A stretch of DNA of 24,692 bases from CAZFQG01 sp964520785 (GTDB taxonomy: Bacteria; Planctomycetota; Planctomycetia; Pirellulales; Thermoguttaceae). The position numbers and the translations under genes are program-made. The stretch spans positions 1 to 24,692 of the forward strand of contig CAZFQG010000090.1 in NCBI GenBank assembly GCA_964520785.1, written 5' to 3'. A model generated the notes under the pieces. It ran no database searches. It was not told the DNA's origin and saw only the letters and a program-made list of their open reading frames with translations. This document shows, one piece after another, positions 8,063 to 15,579 of the stretch. Position 1 is the first letter of the stretch. The number at the start of each line of letters is the position of its first letter.

Positions 8063-10960
8063 TCAGCTCCTCTTTCGGCGGAGGCATCCGAACCCGGCGA
8101 CGATCATAACGAGTAGACCTCCGGCCGGCTCGGGAATGCTGAAAGCGGCCGTGGCTCCCCAGTTCGCCCGAATGACGTCCAGATCGGTACTGTTGACCAA
8201 ACCGTCACCGTTGGCGTCGCCCCGGCCGAGATCACCCGGCGGGACCGACTGCCCCCAGTTGCCGCGGACGATATCCAGGTCGGCGCTACCGACCAGACCG
8301 TCGCCGTTGAGGTCCCCTTCCAGCGCGACAAAAGGGTCGATGGTCTCCCCGGGGTTTTCGAAGAGTTCAACGACTTGCTCGGGGGCGAGGGCCCAGTTGT
8401 ATATCTGGAGGTCATCGATCCAACCGGTCAGATCCCGGTTCAAGCCGGCCCGGTTGCCGAGGTAGAGGTCGGTCGTCAAGCCCTGGAAATCGGTTCCCAT
8501 GATCGTCTGAAACCTCTTGCCGTCGATGTACCAGGTAACGGTGCCGTGTTCGTCGAGCACGAGGACCTGGTGGTGCCATTCGTTGATCGCCCAGGTACTC
8601 TTTTTCGTACCGTCCGGACCGGCCTCGCCAAAGAGAATGCGGTCCACCCAGCCGGTATAGGTATAGTTTCCGTTTCCGGAATCGTAGCGGCGGAGGAAGA
8701 AGTTCTCGACGTTGCCGGAGTCCGAAATGAAATAGCCGGTTCCGTTCGCCTTGGCGGTTTTCGACCAAAAGGCAATCGTTGCCGGCGCGGCGCCGAGGAC
8801 GTCCTTGGGAATGGAAACGGCGTCGTCGTTTCCGTCGAAATAGACGGCACCGCTCCCTTCGAAGGCGCCGTTGTCGATACCGGCGACGGCATTTCCGACG
8901 GCCGTGCCGTTGAACTGTCCGCCTTCGGCGTTGAAGTCCCCGTCGAATCGCCAGTGTAGCACGCGCGGCTCGAGCGGTTCCGGTTCGAAATAGACCTCGT
9001 TGGGAAGCAGCCGGTTCAAGTCCGGCAGGTCATACTTCTCCAGTGCCCCCGGAACCACGTGCTGCAAGCGGTTGGAGGCGAGCGGAGCACGGATGACATC
9101 GTCAATCCAGCTTTCGACGTTTTGATTCCGTAGCGCGATTCGTGAGAACCGCGTATCGACCGCGGCGGCGTGGGCGGCGACCGGGCCGGCGTCACCCACC
9201 CCAATGATGCTGATTCGATTCGCGTCGACCTTAGGTTGAGCCAGCAGGACGTCCAGCGCGGAAAGAGCGTCTTCGACGCGTCCGCCCAGTATCGGTTGGC
9301 CGTTGTACAGTGACAGGGCGCTTACCCGGTAGTTCTCGTTGCGATAGGTCGAGCCCCGCGAATCGGAAGTTTCGCCGAATCCCCGCGCGTCGATACTCAT
9401 GACGATCTCTCCGGACAGGACCAGGCTCTCCACGTCTCCCCCGGGCGCGGCTTGGGCCGCCTTTCCGCTTCCATCGAGATAAAGGGTCGCGGCCGTGTCG
9501 GAAGTGAGATTATCCGGCACGAACAGGAGCGCCGGAACCGGAACTTCTCCATCACGGGAGAGTTTCATCCTCCTGATGATATACCCGTCCCGGTCGAGGA
9601 TTCCATAATGGGTCACCGCGACGGTTCCCGGATCGGCCGGCAGCATTAGGAGATCGCGGAGAACCCCCCTCGCCGTCGCGTCGTCCGTCGTCGCCCAAAA
9701 GGCATCCCGGGCGGACCGCAACCCCTGGGCACGTTCCAGGGTCAGCTCCGGCACGGTACGTTCGTCGGCGTAACTGTCGTGGAGCTGACCGGTGGGGGTA
9801 CAACGCAAGGCGTCGACCGATTGGACCGTCAGGGCCGGTTCGACGACCGGGGAGTCGTCACCGAACAGCCAAGTTTTCATCCATTGCACGCCCGCCTCGC
9901 GCCGCGGCCGGGAGAATCCGTGAGGATCGTTGTAGTGGAAAAGGTCGCATTTCTCCTCGGCGCCGAGCAACGCGTATCCCTGCTTCGCCTCGGCCACCGC
10001 CTGCTGCGCTCCGGCGAGTGGGAAATAATCCTGATCCGCCGCCAGCACGCGCGTCGGTTGGGGAGCCCGCATCGCGATGAAATCCCCCTGCTCGATCCCG
10101 TACAGGCCCTGTTTGTAGAACCACTGCTCGTCGTCGGGGAGGCTCTTACTCTGGGAGTAGTAAAGCTCGGCGTTCGTAATGAAGCAGGAGGGAGCGGCCG
10201 CGACGATCCGGTCGTCGTATGCCATGGCCCAGGCGGTTTGCGTTCCTCCGCCGGAGTTTCCCATCATCCCGAGCCGGCTCGAATCGACCTCGGGGCGGCT
10301 CGCCAGATAGTCCATGCTCCGCACGCAGTCCCACACCTCGTATGTCGCGGCGGACATCCCCAGCGTTCGCGCACCGATCCCGACCAGCGTATGGCCCGTC
10401 GTCGTGCCGGGAAAACTCGCGCCCTGCTGGCGCTCGCCCTGGCAGATCGGGTCGAAGATCAGCGCCGCCATGCCGTTCTTCGCGGTAAGGATGGCCGCGC
10501 GCTGGTAGGCGTCATACGCCTTTCCCTCGTTGGAGTGTCCGCACGCGATCAAAACACCGGGAACGGGGTCGGCCATGCCGGTCGGCAAATAGAGGTTCGC
10601 CGTCACCCGGTGCGAGGGCCGCGCTTCGTAGATGACCTTTTCAATGATATAGTTCTCGCCGGGAACGGTAATCGTTCCCGTTACCTCTGGATTCAGAGGC
10701 GTCTTTTCCGGCATCCAGCCGAGCATCTCTTCGTACTGCTCCCGCATTCGGGTCCGCCGGGCCTGAAATGCCTCGACCGACTGGAGGGACGCATTCAGGT
10801 CGGCCTCTCTGGCGTCTCCCAGGGCGTGGAGATCGCTTTCGAGTTGTCCCCAAAACAGATCGTGGGACGAACCGCCGAGGATGTCGAATTCACCGGCGCC
10901 GGCCGAAGGCGCCGCGAGAATCGCGAGAAGAAGGACAATCGAAATTCGTCGTGTTTTCAT
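8063..10960 (-). CDS. Tandem alpha/beta-hydrolase (acetyl xylan esterase-like) with LamG, dockerin repeats and PEP-CTERM tail
   Basis: Predicted 965-residue exported esterase-like protein. A signal peptide covers residues 1-22. The first alpha/beta-hydrolase domain (about 60-370) has the nucleophile elbow GNSGGG with Ser236, an acidic candidate near Asp309 (ADQDYF) and His347 in DPHGF. A second hydrolase-like domain (about 450-650) has the strand-turn IGVGDAGPVA (585-594) where the nucleophile Ser would be, so it is probably inactive. A LamG/concanavalin-like domain (about 668-862) follows, then two dockerin-type calcium repeats (DLNGDG at 883, DANGDG at 915), and a PEP-CTERM segment starting IPEPAGG at 942 with a hydrophobic stretch and RRKR end. 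Probable role: deacetylation or ester cleavage on plant or algal polysaccharide, with envelope sorting by exosortase. Start at 10960 has only a weak AAG-type ribosome site. It lies 54 bases after a broken lipoprotein gene. Confidence 0.88.
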   Translation of the reverse strand: MKTRRISIVLLLAILAAPSAGAGEFDILGGSSHDLFWGQLESDLHALGDAREADLNASLQSVEAFQARRTRMREQYEEMLGWMPEKTPLNPEVTGTITVPGENYIIEKVIYEARPSHRVTANLYLPTGMADPVPGVLIACGHSNEGKAYDAYQRAAILTAKNGMAALIFDPICQGERQQGASFPGTTTGHTLVGIGARTLGMSAATYEVWDCVRSMDYLASRPEVDSSRLGMMGNSGGGTQTAWAMAYDDRIVAAAPSCFITNAELYYSQSKSLPDDEQWFYKQGLYGIEQGDFIAMRAPQPTRVLAADQDYFPLAGAQQAVAEAKQGYALLGAEEKCDLFHYNDPHGFSRPRREAGVQWMKTWLFGDDSPVVEPALTVQSVDALRCTPTGQLHDSYADERTVPELTLERAQGLRSARDAFWATTDDATARGVLRDLLMLPADPGTVAVTHYGILDRDGYIIRRMKLSRDGEVPVPALLFVPDNLTSDTAATLYLDGSGKAAQAAPGGDVESLVLSGEIVMSIDARGFGETSDSRGSTYRNENYRVSALSLYNGQPILGGRVEDALSALDVLLAQPKVDANRISIIGVGDAGPVAAHAAAVDTRFSRIALRNQNVESWIDDVIRAPLASNRLQHVVPGALEKYDLPDLNRLLPNEVYFEPEPLEPRVLHWRFDGDFNAEGGQFNGTAVGNAVAGIDNGAFEGSGAVYFDGNDDAVSIPKDVLGAAPATIAFWSKTAKANGTGYFISDSGNVENFFLRRYDSGNGNYTYTGWVDRILFGEAGPDGTKKSTWAINEWHHQVLVLDEHGTVTWYIDGKRFQTIMGTDFQGLTTDLYLGNRAGLNRDLTGWIDDLQIYNWALAPEQVVELFENPGETIDPFVALEGDLNGDGLVGSADLDIVRGNWGQSVPPGDLGRGDANGDGLVNSTDLDVIRANWGATAAFSIPEPAGGLLVMIVAGFGCLRRKRS

Positions 10961-11014
10961 GGATACTTCTTATCGAACGCGGTTGCGTTGGGATTCGCGT
11001 GGCCAGTTCTCTGG

Positions 11015-11388
11015 TCATTTCAAGTCAAAATCAATCTCCACCGAAGACTCGTCGTCCGGAACCACCGCTTCCAACCCGCTCGTCGAGACCTTTGCGGATC
11101 TCGGGCTCGGGTCGGTCAGGTAACGGACGTCTCCCCGCAAGTGCGACCCGTCGTGGATGTCGATCGAGACCGCATAGCGGCCCGGTAGGACACCCTGGCG
11201 ATCGGAGAAGGCGCTCATTGAATTGCGGCCGTTTTCGTCTTTCCCTGGAGGGTGACTCGACCGGTCGTCCGGACCACCCGCGGTCCGGACGGTCCGCAAC
11301 CGCAAAAGACCAGCACGATCGCCGAAACCACGAGAATTCGAAAAAGGAGTCTGCCGGCGCGCGCCTGAATTCCGCCGCCTGGAGCATT
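11015..11388 (-). pseudogene. Broken small lipoprotein gene (planctomycete carboxypeptidase-regulatory-like type)
   Basis: Two frames together resemble the short lipoproteins commonly found after DUF1559 genes in planctomycetes. The 5' part reads a hydrophobic segment and lipobox-like FCGCGPSG, then TTGRVTLQGK, and hits a stop near 11218. The 3' part, in another frame, reads DENGRNSMSAFSD, GVLPGRYAVSID and a TSGLEAVVPDDESSVEIDFD end with TGA at 11015-11017. In intact members the TGRVTL strand and the D-GR segment are separated by roughly 20 residues; here they abut at about 11230-11240, so an internal deletion that also shifted the frame is likely. No good start codon is in frame with the lipobox segment: two TAG codons lie just upstream and an ATG at 11387 is in another frame. 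A sequencing error could explain the shift but not the missing residues. Confidence 0.65.
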
Positions 11389-11391
11389 CTA

Positions 11392-13158
11392 CTATTGTCC
11401 AATCCGGCCCCGGCGACCGATCACCACCGCACCGACGAGGAGCAACAGCGAGAGCATCGCCGGTTCCGGCACGGCCGCCGCGGCGGTAGCGCCCCAGTTG
11501 GCGCGGACGATGTCCAAATCGGCGCTCCCGACGACGCCGTCGCCGTTGGCGTCTCCTTGCTCGGGGCCCGAGACGCTCTGCCCCCAATTGCCGCGGACGA
11601 TGTCCAGATCGGCGCTGCCGACGAGGCCGTCACCGTTGAGGTCCCCTTCGAGGACCGCGGTGCCGAGATCGAGCGTTTCGCCGGGATTGTTGAAGAGGTA
11701 CGCGATCTGATCACCGGCGAGGGCGAAATCGTATATCTGGAGATCATCCAGCCAACCCTTGTAGTCACGGTTCAGGTCGGCGCGATTGCCGAGGTAGAGG
11801 TCGGTCGTCAGGCCTTCCCAATCGAAGAGAGCGGCGATGTCGAACAGGCGGATTTCCTGAAGCGCTCCGTTGATGTAGAAGGCCGTATACTGATCGTCCT
11901 CGCTGATTACGATGGCATGGTGGATCCAAGTTTCGTTGGGCCAGCTTTCCCCGTCGGGGTTCGGATACTCGGCATAGCTTCTTCCGTTGATCCACCCGGC
12001 GAAACGGCTCGTCGAATCGGAACTTCTGAACCGGCGGTAGAGAAGATTCTCCACGTCCGCCGAATCGCTGATCAGATATCCGGTCGTCCCGTCGGCGTGG
12101 GCCTTGGACCAGAACGTGAACGTCGTCGATCCGTCCGAGACGACGTCCTTGGAAATGGACACCGCGTCGTCGACTCCGTCAAAGTAGACCGCCCCGCCGA
12201 CCAACCCGTCGCTGGTTCCCACCGTCGCGTCATTGATCGCCGTCCCGTTGTAGACTCCCCCCTCCTCGTTCAAATCGCCGTCGAATCGCCACCGGTATAG
12301 CTTAGCGCCGTCCGGAATCCGGCTCCCTCCATTACCGGGGTTGGGATCGGGATAGTTCACCGCGTCGTAGGTCGAGAGGTTCGCGCCGGGATTATCGTAG
12401 AGGTATTCCGCCATCCCTTCGTGCGCGGTCCCTTCGTAGATCTGGAACTCATCGATATAGCCGTAGAAGGTTCGGGCTCCGTCGACGGCGCGGTTTCCGA
12501 TGCATAGACCGTTATAGCCGCTGTTTCCTTCATCCAGGCCGTTGACCAATCCGTTCCACAGACCGGGTACGATCGTCTGGGCCGCTAAATCCCCATTGAT
12601 GTACCACTTGCTGACGCCTCCATCCTCCATGGTGACCACGTGGTGGTGCCATACGTCCAATGGGAGTTCCCTGGGATCGTATTTCGTATATTGACCGTTG
12701 GAACCGCCGGCCATGCCGTTGGCGCCGATCCGGTACGTCGGGTCCGGATCGCCCGGCACGGTATAACGAAATCGTCGCAAAAACAAGTTCGTGACATTGG
12801 ATGTACTCGCCCCCGCGTCGCTAAAGAAATACCCATCGTTGTAGGTCAGCCCCGCCCCGAGTTCTCCCTTCTCCCAAAAGGAGACGGTCCAGGCGGACGG
12901 GGAGAGGACATTCTGGTCTTCCAGAATGAGCATGTCCCCGACGGTTTGGAAGCGGACGGCGCCACCGGAAATCCCGGCACTCCCGTCAACCATGACGGCC
13001 GACCAAAGCGGGTTGGCGGGTAGGCCGCCTACGGAGTCCGACAAGTCGGTGTCGAACGTGTACTCGTGGGTCAGCGTGGGAACGGCCGCGGCGGCCGCGG
13101 CCCACATCAGGGTAAGGCAAGCGGCCATTCCGCAAAGAAAAAACATTGGGGTTCTCAT
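11392..13158 (-). CDS. Double LamG-domain protein with dockerin repeats and PEP-CTERM tail
   Basis: Predicted 588-residue exported protein without a visible catalytic domain. Residues 1-25 form an Ala-rich signal peptide. Two LamG/concanavalin-like domains follow, at about 28-258 and 288-490, the second with YRWRFDGDLN, AVYFDGVDDAVSI and TTDLYLGNRADLNRD motifs. Two dockerin-type calcium repeats are at 503-556 (DLNGDG and DANGDG, each followed by GSADLDIVR). The C-terminus is a PEP-CTERM signal: VPEPAMLS, a hydrophobic stretch and RRGR. The ATG at 13158 has AAGGAGG eight bases upstream; the 26 codons of open frame before it lack signals. It lies 123 bases after the DUF1559 gene on the same strand. 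Probably a surface carbohydrate-binding or adhesive protein; the ligand is unknown. The second LamG plus dockerin part is closely similar to that of the neighbouring esterase. Confidence 0.85.
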   Translation of the reverse strand: MRTPMFFLCGMAACLTLMWAAAAAAVPTLTHEYTFDTDLSDSVGGLPANPLWSAVMVDGSAGISGGAVRFQTVGDMLILEDQNVLSPSAWTVSFWEKGELGAGLTYNDGYFFSDAGASTSNVTNLFLRRFRYTVPGDPDPTYRIGANGMAGGSNGQYTKYDPRELPLDVWHHHVVTMEDGGVSKWYINGDLAAQTIVPGLWNGLVNGLDEGNSGYNGLCIGNRAVDGARTFYGYIDEFQIYEGTAHEGMAEYLYDNPGANLSTYDAVNYPDPNPGNGGSRIPDGAKLYRWRFDGDLNEEGGVYNGTAINDATVGTSDGLVGGAVYFDGVDDAVSISKDVVSDGSTTFTFWSKAHADGTTGYLISDSADVENLLYRRFRSSDSTSRFAGWINGRSYAEYPNPDGESWPNETWIHHAIVISEDDQYTAFYINGALQEIRLFDIAALFDWEGLTTDLYLGNRADLNRDYKGWLDDLQIYDFALAGDQIAYLFNNPGETLDLGTAVLEGDLNGDGLVGSADLDIVRGNWGQSVSGPEQGDANGDGVVGSADLDIVRANWGATAAAAVPEPAMLSLLLLVGAVVIGRRGRIGQ

Positions 13159-13253
13159 CGGGTCTTCCTCCTTCACGAAAAAGTTGAAAAATGCTATAAA
13201 GGCTTCCGTGTTCGTCGATTTCCCGCGATCGTCCATGCGCGGAGTCGTCGTGT

Positions 13254-13267
13254 CCGGCGAAAGCCGG
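13254..13267 (-). other. Hairpin after the DUF1559 stop codon
   Basis: CCGGC and GCCGG pair perfectly around a four-base loop, about 15 bases past the DUF1559 stop codon and 96 bases before the LamG gene. There is no T-run, so it is not a classical terminator; it may stabilise the mRNA 3' end or attenuate read-through between the two genes. Confidence 0.35.
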
Positions 13268-13281
13268 CGCCGAAGTCCGTC

Positions 13282-14253
13282 CTACTCGCCTCCAGGGATC
13301 GTCTGGCCGTCCATCCGGTTTCCGTAGTAGGTGAAGACGCGCGGCTCGATGTCGAAACTCAGCATCCGGACCGAGCCGTCGCACAGGGCCGCATTGAAGC
13401 CGCTCGGATGTGCGCTTCCGAAGTTGATCGTCTGCGGGCTGCCGGGCGTATCGGGATAGGGACGTACCGCCGTCGTGCGCCAGTTGTCGTTGTCCCATCC
13501 GACATAGAGGTTCTCGTTATCGGCGCCGTCGTGTTCCTGGACGAAGTAGCCGTCCGGGTTGATGTTCTTCTCCCCCAGCATCAGTGTATGGCTGGTCCCG
13601 TCGGTAATCTCGTCAATCGATACCTCGCTCCGATAGTATGAGATACCCGTATACTCGCCCAAGTCCCTCCACTTGTAGTTGGGGTTCCACACTTCCATGA
13701 ACGTTTCAGGACCGTTCCAGTACGTAGGAATCGTGTCACCCAGACATGCCGCGTAGCAACTCCGGCCGGCCTCGGTCGCGTAGATGTCGTAGTTGTCCAA
13801 CGTCTTATACCGATTGCTGATCCGCTTGTCCGGATAGGCCACCGCCGCGCGGCGGCTGGGGCAGGCCATGGTCGTCAACGGCGTTCCGAGGCGCGCTTCG
13901 ATCGCTCTTCCCCTCTCCGGACCCCTCATACCGTCACCCATGCGGTATAGATCGGTCTGTTCCATGTAGGGCAGTACGCAGAACCCCCAGCCGCCGGGCT
14001 GGTCCTTGCCTACGCCGGCTTCGGGCTCGCCGACCCAGCGCCAGCCCCAGCCGGCGCCGGGAAGACTCCCATGGGCGTCTTCCGCGTTGAGCATGGCGAG
14101 GGCGAGTTGCTTCAGGTGGTTCGTGCATTGCATCCGCCGGGCCGCCTCTCGGGCCGCCTGCACGGCCGGCAGCAACAGGGCGATGAGAATGCCGATGATC
14201 GCGATGACCACCAGCAGCTCCACCAGCGTAAAACCCTTTCGAAAATGATTCAT
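13282..14253 (-). CDS. DUF1559 / H-X9-DG prepilin-like protein
   Basis: 323-residue type IV pilin-like or type II pseudopilin-like protein. The class III signal is textbook: GFTLVELLVVIAIIGIL begins at residue 7, cleavage would follow Gly7, Phe8 would be the mature N-terminus and Glu12 is the conserved glutamate; the hydrophobic helix continues to about residue 30 and is followed by AAREAARRMQC. The rest is a DUF1559 domain, ending with the H-X9-DG motif: His282 and Asp292-Gly293 in HPSGFNAALCDG. These proteins are abundant and multi-copy in planctomycetes; their function is poorly defined, with secretion-associated or fibre-forming roles inferred. The start at 14253 has GGAGG seven bases upstream, and a strong promoter lies at 14316-14344. 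It is first in a minus-strand run with the LamG gene, a lipoprotein remnant and the esterase. Confidence 0.94.
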   Translation of the reverse strand: MNHFRKGFTLVELLVVIAIIGILIALLLPAVQAAREAARRMQCTNHLKQLALAMLNAEDAHGSLPGAGWGWRWVGEPEAGVGKDQPGGWGFCVLPYMEQTDLYRMGDGMRGPERGRAIEARLGTPLTTMACPSRRAAVAYPDKRISNRYKTLDNYDIYATEAGRSCYAACLGDTIPTYWNGPETFMEVWNPNYKWRDLGEYTGISYYRSEVSIDEITDGTSHTLMLGEKNINPDGYFVQEHDGADNENLYVGWDNDNWRTTAVRPYPDTPGSPQTINFGSAHPSGFNAALCDGSVRMLSFDIEPRVFTYYGNRMDGQTIPGGE

Positions 14254-14315
14254 CCTCCGACCTCCATCGTGATCCTGGACATTCGCACGGAGTCCGTAAT
14301 CGCATATAACGGTTT

Positions 14316-14344
14316 ATTCTAACGGATTGGACCGGGGAACTCAA
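14316..14344 (-). promoter_or_regulatory. Putative sigma70-type promoter of the DUF1559 gene cluster
   Basis: Read on the minus strand: -35 TTGAGT (14339-14344), exactly 17 bases, then -10 TAGAAT (14316-14321). Transcription would start near 14309 and give a leader of about 55 bases before the ATG at 14253. The same -10 hexamer occurs at the sulfatase promoter. Confidence 0.6.
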
Positions 14345-14377
14345 GCGCCGAGGACGACGGAAACGAAGAATACGAAT

Positions 14378-14397
14378 GGGAACATCATGGTGCTCCC
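14378..14397. repeat. Imperfect 20-base palindrome
   Basis: GGGAACATCATGGTGCTCCC matches its own reverse complement at 16 of 20 positions around a central CATG. It lies between the DUF1559 promoter and the decayed ABC-transporter locus. It could be an operator or a weak hairpin; there is no T-run. Confidence 0.3.
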
Positions 14398-14405
14398 CAA
14401 AGCGA

Positions 14406-14574
14406 TTACACAATCACCCCTCTGAAAAACGCACGGAACGCGTCGTTCGTGGTGATTAAACCGGCACAAGCACCCCACGTGCGACGGGTAGGTATTATTT
14501 CTTTCAACGGGAGTTCCGCGTGAATCACTCGCCCGCCCGCCAGTCGGGCAGATTCCTCAATGTTCTCCGGTTCT
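14406..14574 (-). other. Decayed coding remnant downstream of the truncated ABC ATPase
   Basis: A minus-strand open frame crosses this stretch (it begins inside the ATPase remnant and ends with TAA at 14406-14408). From an internal ATG near 14611 it encodes about 68 residues that look protein-like (FEAILEEPENIEESARLAGG, then ITTNDAFRAFFRGVIV). The last part faintly recalls the C-terminal strand of PIN-domain toxins (a T-N-D-x-F motif), and the middle faintly recalls the EAA loop of ABC permeases; neither match is convincing. Third-position GC is lower than in neighbouring genes. It has no clear ribosome binding site. It may be fused debris of genes that once followed the ABC ATPase. Confidence 0.3.
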
Positions 14575-14805
14575 TCAAGGATCGCCTCGAACCGGAGGAA
14601 GAAGTGGGACATCCAAGGCCTTCGGCCCCCCTGCGTCGGCGTCCGCCAGACCGAGCATGATCTTGATGGCGGTGGTCTTTCCGGCACCGTTTTCTCCCAA
14701 GAGGGCGAACATGGTCCCCGGCTGGACCTCGAATGAAACGTCCGACAGGGCGGGAACGCGATCGAACGTTTTCACCAGATTTTCGAATTCAATAACCGAT
14801 TTCAT
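14575..14805 (-). pseudogene. Truncated ABC transporter ATP-binding protein
   Basis: The 76-residue frame has the correct start of an ABC ATPase: IEFENLVKTFDRVPALSDVS (5-24), then the Walker A motif GENGAGKTT (37-45) and IKIMLGLADADAGG (47-60). After that the family pattern is lost and a TGA stops it at 14575. Intact members are 230-310 residues, so the Q-loop, ABC signature, Walker B and H-loop are all absent and the product cannot hydrolyse ATP as a transporter motor. Its ATG overlaps the TGA of the GntR gene (ATGA), the usual coupled layout of YtrA-type regulator plus ABC ATPase operons. No permease gene follows. This is a deletion remnant; the adjoining 3' sequence is also disturbed. Confidence 0.82.
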
Positions 14806-15194
14806 ACCGACGCCTCCTTCTGGGTGGAACCGAGTTCCTGTTCGATGATTTGCCGTATTTCCTGGTCCGGAAGCCGGTTCTGCCGCGCCTCCCCGATCGC
14901 CTCCCTCAGCCTGAGCCGAACCAGCCGCTTGCGCTCCTCGCGACACCGCTGGGCGCTCTCTCCGGTCAATTGCAGTCCTCGGCCTCGAACGCTTTCGACC
15001 ACCCCCTCGATCTGCAACTGCCGGTACGCCTTGGCCACCGTATTCGGATTGACGGCCAGTTCGGAGGCGACCTCCCGAACCGATGGGATCAACTCACCGG
15101 GTCGGACCACCCCCCCGGCAGCGGCAAACTTAATCTGCCGGACGATCTGCTCGTAGATCGGAATCCCCCCGGTAGGGACGATATTGATGAACAT
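14802..15194 (-). CDS. GntR family transcriptional regulator, YtrA subfamily
   Basis: 130-residue cytoplasmic DNA-binding repressor. The winged helix-turn-helix occupies about residues 10-80: IPIYEQIVRQIK (11-22), then PSVREVASELAVNPNTVAKA with the recognition helix, then QLQIEGVVESVRGRG as the wing. The short C-terminal region (85-130) is helical and charged; this small size is typical of the YtrA subfamily, which lacks a large effector domain and usually controls an adjacent ABC transporter operon. The stop overlaps the start of the ABC ATPase remnant, so the regulator has probably lost its main target gene. Its own promoter carries a palindromic site placed for autorepression. Start at 15194: the upstream sequence has no strong ribosome site, so the leader may be short. 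Confidence 0.92.
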   Translation of the reverse strand: MFINIVPTGGIPIYEQIVRQIKFAAAGGVVRPGELIPSVREVASELAVNPNTVAKAYRQLQIEGVVESVRGRGLQLTGESAQRCREERKRLVRLRLREAIGEARQNRLPDQEIRQIIEQELGSTQKEASV

Positions 15195-15206
15195 AAGACA
15201 GGCTCA

Positions 15207-15224
15207 GTGCTAGTGAAGTAGTAC
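15207..15224. promoter_or_regulatory. Putative autoregulatory operator for the GntR/YtrA-type repressor
   Basis: GTGCTA and TAGTAC form a near-perfect inverted repeat (five of six pairs; consensus half site GTACTA) separated by six bases. It begins immediately after the -10 box of the regulator's promoter, covering the expected transcription start, about 13 bases before the ATG. YtrA-type regulators bind such two-fold symmetric sites on their own promoters; binding by this protein is inferred. Confidence 0.5.
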
Positions 15225-15253
15225 AGTATTGACCTTTTGAGAAGTTCTCTCAA
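15225..15253 (-). promoter_or_regulatory. Putative promoter of the GntR gene
   Basis: On the minus strand: -35 TTGAGA (15248-15253), 17-base spacer, -10 AATACT (15225-15230). The -35 region is itself part of a perfect inverted repeat: TTGAGA, five bases, TCTCAA at 15237-15253, with a nested GAGAA-G-TTCTC. This second symmetric element may be another binding site. Confidence 0.5.
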
Positions 15254-15579
15254 TAGCGGTGGGGTGCTCCGAGGCCCGTTGTTGTGGGAAATACTTCGCC
15301 GGAGGGGTGCAAAACCGGTCGCCGACGATTAAAGGAAGCTGCGGGCGATAAACGCGGCGGGCACGGCCTCCAAGGAAGACCCCGACCCCCTAGAGAGTTT
15401 TTTTAATGTCGAGGTTTCCCCAGTTTACCATCGAGCCTCCGATTCGTGCTCCGGACGACGTTTCAGCTTGACATTCGCCCCGTCTGATTGGTAGCCTATA
15501 TATAGCTTGTGTAATCGCTTATGTTGGCGCCCTTTTTGCGCCGCGTCCGATTAGCTTTTTTGTGGCGGAGTCCTCTAGA
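15254..15579. other. Divergent intergenic region between gntR and the HEAT-like gene
   Basis: About 326 bases with no gene seen. Moving right it holds the sequence upstream of the gntR -35 box, a seven-T run at about 15399-15405 with no strong GC hairpin before it, and the candidate plus-strand promoter at 15468-15497. Short open frames crossing it show no domain or start signal. Confidence 0.45.
15468..15497 (+). promoter_or_regulatory. Possible promoter of the secreted HEAT-like gene
   Basis: A perfect TTGACA (15468-15473) is followed after 18 bases by TAGCCT (15492-15497), which keeps the key T, A and final T of a -10 box. A TATATATA run (15497-15504) follows at once and may aid melting. 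The leader would be about 75 bases. Confidence 0.4.

Noticed and set aside
11031..11402. 123-codon minus-strand open frame over the lipoprotein remnant
   Set aside because: It is Arg-rich and out of frame with both recognisable parts of the lipoprotein; the true coding pieces lie in the other two frames.
10768..12300. Plus-strand open frame (510 codons) opposite the esterase start, lipoprotein remnant and LamG gene
   Set aside because: It spans several real minus-strand features and is low in recognisable structure; antisense shadow.
15385..15410. Seven-T run as a rho-independent terminator
   Set aside because: No stable GC-rich stem directly precedes it, and it lies between two divergent genes where no transcript needs to end.
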